NCBI RefSeq assembly: GCF_014649115.1
Contig: NZ_BMSK01000011.1
Span: forward strand, 1 to 64,000
Length of the DNA: 64,000 nucleotides
Source: Streptomyces eurythermus
Lineage (GTDB): Bacteria; Actinomycetota; Actinomycetes; Streptomycetales; Streptomycetaceae
Direction: 5' to 3'
Below, piece after piece: positions 34,955-43,200 of the stretch. The notes beneath the pieces are model-generated. The model was not told where the DNA came from. It worked only from the letters and a program-made list of their open reading frames with translations, and made no database searches. The translations under genes were made by a program, and so were the position numbers. Position 1 is the first letter of the stretch; every line of letters starts with the position of its first letter.

Positions 34955-36270
34955 CGAACGAATCATTCGACCGCCGTGCGGGCGACGGGCAGTTCGTACT
35001 CTACGACCAGAGCGTCCTCAAGCGTGAGAACGCCTACACCGGGAAGTACCTCGTACTTCTCGACTGCCAGGAGGAAGAGCGCGGCATGCAGGTGCTGCGT
35101 TCCCAGGCCGGCATCGCGAACGCGGAACCGGTGCGTGGTGCCGAGGCGGAGAACGCCGTGCGCGTCCTGGAGGCGCCGGACGTGAACGCGCTCTTCCCGG
35201 AGCTGGGTGTCGCCGTCGTCGACGTGGCACCGGACCAGCGGGAGGCGCTGGTGACGGCCGCTCAGGAGGAACCGTCGGTCATCGCCGCGGAGCCCGAGCG
35301 CCTGCTCTACATCTCGACGATCACGGACCGTACGCGGGAGGTGAAGGGCTACTACCCCACGTACCGCAGCGACGAGGACGTCATGGAGCGGCACACCACG
35401 GCGGCGATGGCCGTCTCGCTGGGCCCGGCCTGGGACGAGACCGATCACACGTGGGGCCTGCAGGCGGTACGGGCCAACCACTCCCAGCTGACGGGGCAGG
35501 GCGTCAGGGTCGCGGTGCTCGACACCGGAGTGGACACCGAACACCCCGACCTCTCCGCGCGCATCGCCGGCACCGCGTCCTTCGTGCCGGGGCAGTCGGC
35601 GCAGGACGGCAACGGCCACGGCACCCACTGCATCGGCACGGCGGCGGGCCCGGCGCAGCCGCAGCACGGGCCGCGCTACGGCGTCGCCCCCGAGGCGCAG
35701 ATCCTGGCCGGCAAGGTGCTCAGCAACCAGGGCAGCGGGAGTGACGGGCAGATCCTCGCGGGGATCGCCTGGGCGCTCTCCCAGGGGGCGAAGGTGATCT
35801 CCATGTCGCTCGGTGCCCCGGTCAGCCCCGGCCAGCTGTTCTCACCGGTCTTCGAGAGCCTGGCGAAGCGGGTCGTCACCGCGGGCACGCTGATCGTCGC
35901 GGCGGCGGGCAACGACGGTGGACCGGTCAACCACCCGGCCAACTGCCCCTCGGTCCTGGCTGTCGCGGCTCTGGGCAAGGCGCTGGACGTCGCGCCGTTC
36001 TCCTGCCGGGGCCAGGGTCTCATCGGGGCGGAGGTCAACATCGCGGCGCCCGGCGTGGAGGTGCGTTCCGCCTGGCCGATGCCCCAGGTCTACAACACGA
36101 TCAGCGGGACCAGCATGGCCACCCCGCACATCGCGGGGATCGTCGCGCTGCTGGCCCAGGGCGTGCCGGACGCCACGGCGGCCGAACTGAAGAAGCGTCT
36201 GCTCTCCGGCGCGTACCGGCTCGCGCAGCTGCCCGCGAGCGTCGGTGCCGGTCTGGGGCAGACTCCGTGA
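34951..36270 (+). CDS. Intracellular subtilisin-like protease (S8) with propeptide-like N-domain
   Basis: This 439-residue protein has a complete S8 triad: Asp191 (VLDTGVDTEHPD), His223 (NGHGTHCIGT), Ser388 (GTSMATPHIAG), plus oxyanion Asn321 (AAAGNDGG). There is no signal peptide. Residues about 30-125 (GKYLVLLDCQ to EPERLLYIS) look like an I9-type inhibitory propeptide, so the enzyme may be made inactive and held in the cytoplasm. The ATG at 34951 has CGGAG upstream. Its stop overlaps the next gene (GTGA), and a protease-nuclease gene converges from the other side. Together they look like a regulated proteolytic module. Confidence 0.9.
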   Translation: MTNESFDRRAGDGQFVLYDQSVLKRENAYTGKYLVLLDCQEEERGMQVLRSQAGIANAEPVRGAEAENAVRVLEAPDVNALFPELGVAVVDVAPDQREALVTAAQEEPSVIAAEPERLLYISTITDRTREVKGYYPTYRSDEDVMERHTTAAMAVSLGPAWDETDHTWGLQAVRANHSQLTGQGVRVAVLDTGVDTEHPDLSARIAGTASFVPGQSAQDGNGHGTHCIGTAAGPAQPQHGPRYGVAPEAQILAGKVLSNQGSGSDGQILAGIAWALSQGAKVISMSLGAPVSPGQLFSPVFESLAKRVVTAGTLIVAAAGNDGGPVNHPANCPSVLAVAALGKALDVAPFSCRGQGLIGAEVNIAAPGVEVRSAWPMPQVYNTISGTSMATPHIAGIVALLAQGVPDATAAELKKRLLSGAYRLAQLPASVGAGLGQTP

Positions 36271-36509
36271 CCGAATCCCCGCGGGTGGATGTCATCCTGT
36301 CCGTCGACGATGTCGGGCGGTTCGCCGAGACGATCGGTGCGGCGGAGGCCGTCGGCCTCACCGTGACGAGTGAGCAGCCGCTCATCGGCACGGCCGCCGG
36401 CACCATCGCCGAGGACCGGATCCCGCTGCTGCGGGCGGTGGAAGGCGTGGAGGCCGTCGAACGGGCCCGCACCATCCGCCTGCCACCGCCCGAGCCGCCG
36501 GACCGGTGA
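36267..36509 (+). CDS. 80-residue partner of the S8 protease, propeptide/inhibitor-like
   Basis: The GTG at 36267 overlaps the protease stop by 4 bases, so the two proteins are made together. The sequence VDVILSVDDVGRFAETIGAA, later GTIAEDRIPLLRAVEGVEAV and a short Pro-rich end, has the beta-alpha-beta pattern of I9-type subtilisin propeptides and of stand-alone subtilisin inhibitors. A role as a trans-acting inhibitor or chaperone of the S8 enzyme is inferred from pattern and coupling, not from a recognised name. Confidence 0.75.
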   Translation: MTESPRVDVILSVDDVGRFAETIGAAEAVGLTVTSEQPLIGTAAGTIAEDRIPLLRAVEGVEAVERARTIRLPPPEPPDR

Positions 36510-36522
36510 CGGACCCGAACCC

Positions 36523-36544
36523 TGAAGGCCCTGAAGGGCCTTCA
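36523..36544. terminator. Bidirectional terminator between convergent protease genes
   Basis: TGAAGGCCC and GGGCCTTCA form a perfect 9-base stem with a TGAA loop, 14 bases after the upstream stop and 34 bases before the end of the convergent gene. The stem sequence is partly repeated again just downstream (AGGGCCTTC near 36556). Confidence 0.85.
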
Positions 36545-36577
36545 CGGTTCCGTTCAGGGCCTTCCGGTCTCTGTCTG

Positions 36578-38779
36578 TCAGGGCCAGACGCCGGAGAAGT
36601 CGATGCTCCGAGCCCACTCCGGGTGGTCTATCAGGGGGTTGCGGTTCCCCTGTATCCCCGCGATGGCCGCGTTGCGGTGCAACTCGTACTCGGTCACGGG
36701 TTCGCTCTCGTGCCACTCCAGGAGGATGGGCAGCCGCTCCTCGGGGAACTCCCGCGCGCTGTCCCCGACGAGGCCGGGGTACCGCAACAGGAAGTACAGG
36801 GTGGCCCGGGCGACGGCTCCCTTGCTGTGCTCCGGTTCGAAGCCGCTCTTCTCGCGCATGCCGCAGTCGTCCCGCACGGCCTCGTCGAAGCCGGGGAAGT
36901 CCATGTAGGGGTAGTTGCCGCGGAAGCTGTTGCACGCCGGTTCGCACGCGAACAGATGGTGCAGATCACCCCGCATGGGCTCCCGCTTGGCGAACCAGGA
37001 CTGCGGGACCACGTGCTCGCAGTTGAACGGCAACGACGCCTCCAGTTCGTCCAGTTCGGCGGCGAGCTCGTCGGCGCTCGCCGCGCTCTCCCGCAGCAGG
37101 AACTCCTGCATGCCCCGGAGCCGGGACGCCTCGGCGGCGGCGTCCGCGCGGATGAGCTCCTCCGCGGTGAAGGTCCTCCCCGAGTAGACGCTGTGCAGGA
37201 GGCGGTCGGGATGGAGGTCGACCCACGGGTAGACCATGCGCGCCGGTTTGTAGGAGGGGCGGGGCCCGTGGGTCTCCTCCAGCAGCGCGGTCAGTGCCTG
37301 CCGCAGCGGCTCGCCGTACGCGTCGGCGTCGACGTGCGCGTAGTAGGCGTCCCGCGCGGCGCGGTCGGCGTCGGGGACGTAGTAGGCGCGCGCCTCCCCG
37401 AGCCGGAGGCTGAGCAGGGCCGCGTCCAGGTCCTGTGCGACGGCGTCGGCGACGACGGAGCTTCCCGCCGCCCGCTCCGCCAGGGCGGGGCGGGCGCCGT
37501 CCGCGGCCACCGCGGTCACCCGCGGGCCGGTGAACCGGCCGGGGCCGCGCTGTTCGGGCGCCGGCGCGTCGACGCCCACGGTGATCCGCAGCGGGACGGT
37601 GATGCCGACGGTGGTGCCGGGGGTGAGCGGCGCGGAACCGTCCGGCACGAATCCGTCCGGCCCCGGCTTCGCCGCCGTCGGCGGCGCGCCCTCGGGGTGC
37701 GGCCGGTCCGGCGGCTGGAACAGTTCGTCGCGCAGCCGGGCCGCGTTCCCGGTCAGGGTGAGCCGGCTCAGCGCCTGCAGCACGCGGCTGACGCGCACTC
37801 CCTCGTTGGCCTTCCACGCCAGGCGGTGCTCGCCCATCCCCGGCCGCCAGGGTGTGCCGTCGGTGGCCAGGGGGCGGCCGTCGGCATCGGTCTCCGGCAC
37901 GGCCGAGTGGTGCAGCGCGACGACTTCCCACTGGTCGTTGAAGACGGGGGATCCGGAGGAACCCGGCGCGGTGTCGGTCACGTAGTGGACGAACCGGTCC
38001 AGCAGGTCGACGATCTGGTTCTCGCGCAGGGCGAGTTGTTTGGGTTCGCCGTTGGGGTGCTGGATGATGTTGACGAATTCCCCGACGATGGCCTTTCCTT
38101 GCGCCCCGTCCAGCGGCAGCCAGCCGTAGCCGGCGAGCCGCGCGCCCTCCTGGTTGCTCTCGGCCACCGCGACGACGGTGAAGTCCAGCTCACGGTCGGT
38201 GGCGAAGAACCCGTGGGGATCGATGCGGAAGGTCACCGGAACCAGCGGGCGCCCGTCCACGCCCGCCTGGAAATCGAATTCGACGACGGCGTGACCCGCT
38301 TCCTCCGGGCTCCGCAGTACGTGGTTGTTGGTGAGGAGGAGGGAAGGGGACACCATGAAACCGGTGCCGTAGTGCCCGCCCTCCGGTGTGCGGACGGCGA
38401 CCCGTCCGATCGACCGGGCGGCCAGGTACCCTCCCTCCAGGAAAGCCACTCCGGTGAGGTTGTTGCGTCCCATGAGGCGTTCCAGGCCGAGGAGATCGGC
38501 GCCGAACGCGTCCGGTGACAGCGACAGCGTGCTGCCGGTCGTCGTGGCGGGTTGCGTCGGTATGTGTTCGATCGCTTTGGCGAGCGACCAGTCGGCGTTC
38601 AGTCGCGCCAGCCGCTTCTGGACCCGGCCGGGTTCGTCGGCGTACAGCACGCCCCGGCTTTCGAGGGTCCGGAGAGTCTCCTCTCGCTGCGGGGTCCGGT
38701 CGCCGAAGCGTCGCGCGGCCTTCTCCAGCTGCGCCAGGTAATCCGTTTCCGCTTGAGGAACGTGTTCCACGGTGATCAT
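36578..38779 (-). CDS. Trypsin-like protease fused to endonuclease I domain
   Basis: This 733-residue protein has a helical N-terminus (1-100), then a trypsin/V8-like protease: GTGFMVSPSLLLTNNHVL with His153, RELDFTVVAV with Asp199, and APGSSGSPVF with Ser275. A linker of about 250 residues follows. The C-terminus (about 583-733) is an EndA/endonuclease I nuclease: NCEHVVPQSWF, RGDLHHLFACEPACNSFRGN, SKGAVARATLYFLLRYPG and YELHRNAAIAGIQGNRNPLI. No signal peptide, so both activities would be cytoplasmic. The fusion suggests a nuclease controlled by proteolysis, for example in phage defence or programmed death; this is inference. The ATG at 38779 precedes a well-ordered helix. It converges on the S8 pair. 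Confidence 0.9.
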   Translation of the reverse strand: MITVEHVPQAETDYLAQLEKAARRFGDRTPQREETLRTLESRGVLYADEPGRVQKRLARLNADWSLAKAIEHIPTQPATTTGSTLSLSPDAFGADLLGLERLMGRNNLTGVAFLEGGYLAARSIGRVAVRTPEGGHYGTGFMVSPSLLLTNNHVLRSPEEAGHAVVEFDFQAGVDGRPLVPVTFRIDPHGFFATDRELDFTVVAVAESNQEGARLAGYGWLPLDGAQGKAIVGEFVNIIQHPNGEPKQLALRENQIVDLLDRFVHYVTDTAPGSSGSPVFNDQWEVVALHHSAVPETDADGRPLATDGTPWRPGMGEHRLAWKANEGVRVSRVLQALSRLTLTGNAARLRDELFQPPDRPHPEGAPPTAAKPGPDGFVPDGSAPLTPGTTVGITVPLRITVGVDAPAPEQRGPGRFTGPRVTAVAADGARPALAERAAGSSVVADAVAQDLDAALLSLRLGEARAYYVPDADRAARDAYYAHVDADAYGEPLRQALTALLEETHGPRPSYKPARMVYPWVDLHPDRLLHSVYSGRTFTAEELIRADAAAEASRLRGMQEFLLRESAASADELAAELDELEASLPFNCEHVVPQSWFAKREPMRGDLHHLFACEPACNSFRGNYPYMDFPGFDEAVRDDCGMREKSGFEPEHSKGAVARATLYFLLRYPGLVGDSAREFPEERLPILLEWHESEPVTEYELHRNAAIAGIQGNRNPLIDHPEWARSIDFSGVWP

Positions 38780-38962
38780 CGAAGGTCTCCCTCGCTCCGC
38801 TCCCCTCCCCCATTGTGTCCACCGGTCACCGGTGATTTCTTCTCGTACGGGTGGTCACCGCTTCAATGGTCACCTGGTCAACCGAGCTCGTGCACGACGC
38901 AGGTGTCCGGCGGGTCCTCGTGGATCCGCCGGACACGTGGGTGACGCTGTGTGCTCCCGGTG

Positions 38963-39583
38963 TCAGTGAGCGTGCTCGCGCGTCCTCGGGTGGACGGTGG
39001 GCGGCGCGGTGTGCCGGGAGGGTGCGAGCTCGGGCGCCTTCTCCCGGGCGCCGTGGAAGCTGGTGACCGAGGCGTACTCGTAGCCCGACCAGACGTCGCC
39101 GCCGCGCCATGCGGAGCCGTCCCAGACGTAGGCCGCGGCGAGCGTGCCGTAGTAGCCCTGCCCGCAGGACTGCCACCCGCCCCAGTCGAACACCAGCTCA
39201 GGCCCCCAGGGTCCGGGGAACTCGCCGCCCGTCTGGCCCGTGGCGCCGAACTTCCAGTCGCTGGTACGGCACACCGTCCAGGCGGAGCCGTTCCAGTGGT
39301 AGACGGTGGCCCGCGTGGCGGCCCAGCCGTCGGGCCTGGACAGCCCGGTGCCGCATCCTTGGGTGAGCGCGTAGGTGTGGGAGTACGCGAGGTTGCCGGA
39401 CAGCGCGCCGGGGCGCTTGTGGTCGATTCCCGCGTCACCGCGGACGCACAGGCCGGGCCCGTTGTACACGGTGACCCCTCTGGCCCAGGTCCACGCGTTC
39501 GCCGGCTGTGTCCAGACGGCGGCCACCAGCAGGGCGACGGCCGTGCACAACAGAGCCCTCAGAGTCAGGCGGATTGCTGCCAT
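38963..39583 (-). CDS. Small secreted protein, unknown function
   Basis: This 206-residue protein has a clear signal peptide (LRALLCTAVALLVAAVWT, cut after ANA) and a mature domain rich in Trp, Gly and Tyr with two similar strands, YHWNGSAWTVC and YVWDGSAWRGG, and four cysteines. A disordered His/Pro tail ends the chain. The family is not recognised. The ATG at 39583 has GGAGGGACC directly upstream; the frame extends further 5' but without signal-peptide character. It lies downstream of the toxin terminator on the same strand, separated by about 250 bases. Confidence 0.75.
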   Translation of the reverse strand: MAAIRLTLRALLCTAVALLVAAVWTQPANAWTWARGVTVYNGPGLCVRGDAGIDHKRPGALSGNLAYSHTYALTQGCGTGLSRPDGWAATRATVYHWNGSAWTVCRTSDWKFGATGQTGGEFPGPWGPELVFDWGGWQSCGQGYYGTLAAAYVWDGSAWRGGDVWSGYEYASVTSFHGAREKAPELAPSRHTAPPTVHPRTREHAH

Positions 39584-39833
39584 GGTCCCTCCGTTCGTCG
39601 AGGCGCCTGCGCACCCCCGCGAACCGTTCCGGACGGCGCGATCGGTTCCGCCGGGGAACCGGTCGGAAAAGGAGCGTCGGCGGGATGCGCCGGGGACGGG
39701 TGACGTGGCCGGCGTACTCACGGCCCCACGGGGCGGGGTGCTTTCGGGACTGCGCACCAAGTGACCCCGATCGGGTGAGCCTCCTTCGGCTCACCGCCTC
39801 TCACGATAAGTGACCCGGTCGCCCGACGCCTGT
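39584..39833. other. Gap between secreted protein and toxin-operon terminator
   Basis: 250 bases with no recognised gene; it should hold the promoter of the small secreted protein. Confidence 0.4.
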
Positions 39834-39877
39834 CGGCAGGCCCCCTCCCGAAGTCGCCTGTGGGAGGGGGCCTGCCG
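39834..39877 (-). terminator. Strong terminator of the toxin-immunity operon
   Basis: A 16-base perfect stem (inner part GGCAGGCCCCCTCCC pairing with GGGAGGGGGCCTGCC) and 12-base loop lie 17 bases past the immunity gene stop. It is the strongest hairpin noticed in the window. Confidence 0.9.
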
Positions 39878-39893
39878 CCTTGGAGTCCCGGTA

Positions 39894-40226
39894 TCACATG
39901 AAGGAATCCCTGATTTCCTGGACGTAGGAGGTTTCAGACGGGTCCAGGTCCGCCGGCGGGATTTCCAACAACGGGGCTACATCGTCGCGCGATACCGACC
40001 GTGGGTCGAAAATTTCCGCAACCGCGTTCAGCTGAGCTTCTCTTGCGGCCGGATTTTCCTCGGACGGCGCCATGACGGCAAGAACCCGTACGACAACCCT
40101 CGCCTCCAGCGCATCGAACGACTGTGACCAGTCACAAACGTTCTCAGCACCCTCTTCGCGCTCTTCCGGCAACTCTGAAACGATCTTCTCGAGCAGCCCT
40201 GCCAGCCTGGGTCGACCGATACTCAT
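39894..40226 (-). CDS. Probable immunity protein for the RHS toxin
   Basis: This 110-residue acidic, helical protein (SIGRPRLAGLLEKIVSELPE at the start; ADLDPSETSYVQEIRDSFM at the end) has no signal peptide and no recognised family. Its ATG follows the toxin TAG with no base between, so it is translated from the same message. A small acidic gene immediately after a polymorphic toxin is the standard place for the cognate immunity gene. GC is lower than in neighbours, as often seen for toxin-tip/immunity pairs exchanged by recombination. Confidence 0.85.
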   Translation of the reverse strand: MSIGRPRLAGLLEKIVSELPEEREEGAENVCDWSQSFDALEARVVVRVLAVMAPSEENPAAREAQLNAVAEIFDPRSVSRDDVAPLLEIPPADLDPSETSYVQEIRDSFM

Positions 40227-43200
40227 CTAGAGCCCCGGGAACTGCGAAGGCCATGGAATGTGAGTGTTGTTTGCCGCCTGCTCATTGTAGTTCGGACTGT
40301 CCGGGTTGTGGACGTTCCGGTGATAGAGGTTTCCAGCTTCATCTTGATACTGGTTTCCGATCTGGACGCGATACGTTTCACCGGTAGCCGAGTTCGAACC
40401 GGCCGGCGCTCGCCCGTCAGGACCATGAATCCTCAAGCGGACGGTCTTGTCGTCGGCGTTCTTCCACTTGAACTCGAGGCCGTACTGCGATCCCCCCCTC
40501 GGATCCGGCTTGAGCTCGCGCACGCTCGCGTGATCGGGAACGATGCTCATGGGATCCTTGCCCCGCAGGTCATAGCCACCGCAGTTGTGCACCAGGACCG
40601 GCGTGGCCCCGGCGAGCACATAGTACGTGTGGGCCCTGTCGACCGTCAGGTTGTAGACCGCTGCCTGCTGGGTCCAGGCGGTGACCGCTTCGATCTTGAC
40701 CTGGGTGCCCGAGCCGGTGCGGAGCCACTCGCCGGGGCGCAGTTCTCCGGCCTTCAGCCATTTCTTCAGGTCCGGGACCCAGAAGGGGTGGCCCTCGGTG
40801 GCCGTGATGGTGTCCGTCGCCCGGCCCCGGTCGCCGTCCGTGTCGATCGTGACCTTGACGAGGTTCTTCGCGCCCTTGCCCTCGATCGTGGCGGTGACCT
40901 TCTCCTTGGAGGTCTTTCCGGTCGTCGGGTCGGTGGCGAGGACCTCGTCGCCCTCCTTCACCTCCTCGATCGGCTTGCGGCTGCCGTCGGCCATCACCAC
41001 TTGCGTACCGGGTACGAAGCTGTTGCCGCTGGCGAGGGAGGCGACGTCCCGGGCGGTGGAGACGCACTCCCCGATGGACTCGGCCTCGTCGAGGACCTTC
41101 TTGCCCTTCTCCGCCGCCTTCGCGATCTGGTCCGCGTACTTCGCCGCCTTCGCCGTCATCCGGCCGGCCTTCGCCGCGCGGACCGCCGCCGCGCCGGCGC
41201 CGCCGAGGACGATGCCGCCCACGGTCGCCGCCGCCCAGGCGCAGGACTCCATGTCGCCCGTGGTGACACAGTCCTTGATGTCGTTGAAGCCGGTGACGTC
41301 GCCGACGAAGTTGCCGACCGTCTTGACGTCGTCCCAGACCTCGCCCCAGTCGACCGCGTCCGAGACGGTCTCCACGACGCTGCCGACCTGCTTGACGACC
41401 TCGTCGCGGATGGCGTCCGCGGCCTTGGCGGCGTCGGCGACGACCTGGACGGCCGCGCCGACGATGATCGCCGGCAGGTTCGGGTCGGCCGTGACGATCG
41501 CCTTGCCGACGGCGATCAGCGGTTTGGTGGCCGCGACGATCGCCGGGATCGGGTTGTGCCGGGCCGCGAAGGAGGCCGCCTGTCTGGCCTTCTGGGTGAG
41601 GTAGACCTTGGCCTGGTACGCGGCCCTGATGGCCTGTCTCGCCTTCTCACGGGCCCACTGGGTGACGCCGGTCTTCTGGCCGACCCACTTGACCGCGTTG
41701 ACCGTGGCGTCGACGACCGTCTTCAGGCCCGACTTGCGGTACACCCAACTGGCGCCCTTGCCCACGTACTTCAGGGCCAGTTTGAGCGCCGCGCCCGGGT
41801 TGTTCCACGCCCACTGCACGCCGTGCCAGACGGACTTGGCGGTCCTGGCCGTCCAGCTCGCGCCCTGCCGGAACTTCTTGACCGTCCAGTTCGCGCCCTG
41901 GCGCAGCTTCTTGCCCGTCCAGCTCGCGGCCTTGCTGCACCAGCCGCAGCTCGGCCAGTGGCCGTCCGGGTCGGTGTAGTCCAGCGGGGCGCCGGCGCCG
42001 TAGGTGTAGCGGTTGGCCAGGATGGAGGCGCCGGAGTCGTAGAGGTAGGAGTCCCGGGAGTCGAAGCTGCCGGTGCCCGGGTCGTACCAGCGGGACTGCA
42101 TGTTGACCTGGTCGGTGTCCGGGTCGGTCCAGTCGCCCTGGTACCCCGCGTTGCCGGCGGTACCGGCCGTGCCGGTCGTGCCGAGCACCTGGCCGAACGG
42201 GTCGAAGGCCGTGGACTCGTCCAGGGCGGAGGCCGCGCCGTCCGCGGCGGACATGCTGCCGACGACGTCGCCGTGCTTGTCCTCCAGCGTCAGCCGGGCC
42301 GGGCCGCCGCCCTCGGCGACCGAGAGCAGTTCGTCCGCCGCGCCACGGCCGTACGTGGCGGTCTGGTCCTTGACCGGGTCGGGTGCGAAACCGGCGTAGG
42401 AGAAGTCCGTGCCGTTGCGGGACGCGATCCGGTCCAGCGAGTCGTAGGTGTACTCCGTGCCGGACTCGCCCGCCTTCACCAGCCGGTCGAAGGCGTCGAA
42501 GGTGAAGTCCTCCTTGAGGCCGGAGCTGGTGCGCGACGCGAGGGTGCCGCGTGACGTGTAGTCGTAGGTGTAGTCGCCGTCGGACAGCAGCCGGTTGCGC
42601 TCGTCGAAGGTGGCGGCCTTGTCGCCGTTCTTCACGCGGTTGCCGCTGTCGTCCCAGCCGTACGCCGTCGTCCTGCCGTCGGCCGTCCAGGAGGTGAGGC
42701 GGCCGGCCTGGTCGTAGCCGTAGGTGTTGGTCCCGGCCTTCGCGGTGCCGGCCGTGGTCTTCGACGTCAGCCGGTCGTCGTCGTCATAGCCGTAGTCGGT
42801 CGAGGCCATCGTCTGGCCGGCGCTGTTCTTGAGCGTGTCGGTGTCGACGCGGCCCAGGTCGTCGTAGGTGAGGCCGCGGGACTGGCCCGCGCCGTAGTCG
42901 ACCTTCTTCAGCGCGCCGGCGCCGTCGTAGGCGTAGGTCTGCCGCACACCGGTGAGCGGGTCGGTCGCCGAGGTCAGCTGCCCGCCGGCGTAGCCGAAGA
43001 GCGCGGTTCCGGCCGCGTCGGTGCGGCTGGTGAGCCGGCCGTCGCCGTCGTACTCGTACGTGGCGTCGCCGAGCGGGCCGGTCGCCTTCAGCAGCGCGCC
43101 CCGGTCGTCGTACTCGTAGGTGTTGTCGCCCTTCGGGGAGGAGGCCCTGGTGAGCCGGCCCGCCGCGTCGTACTGGAACTGCCTTTCGGCGGTGGCCGCC

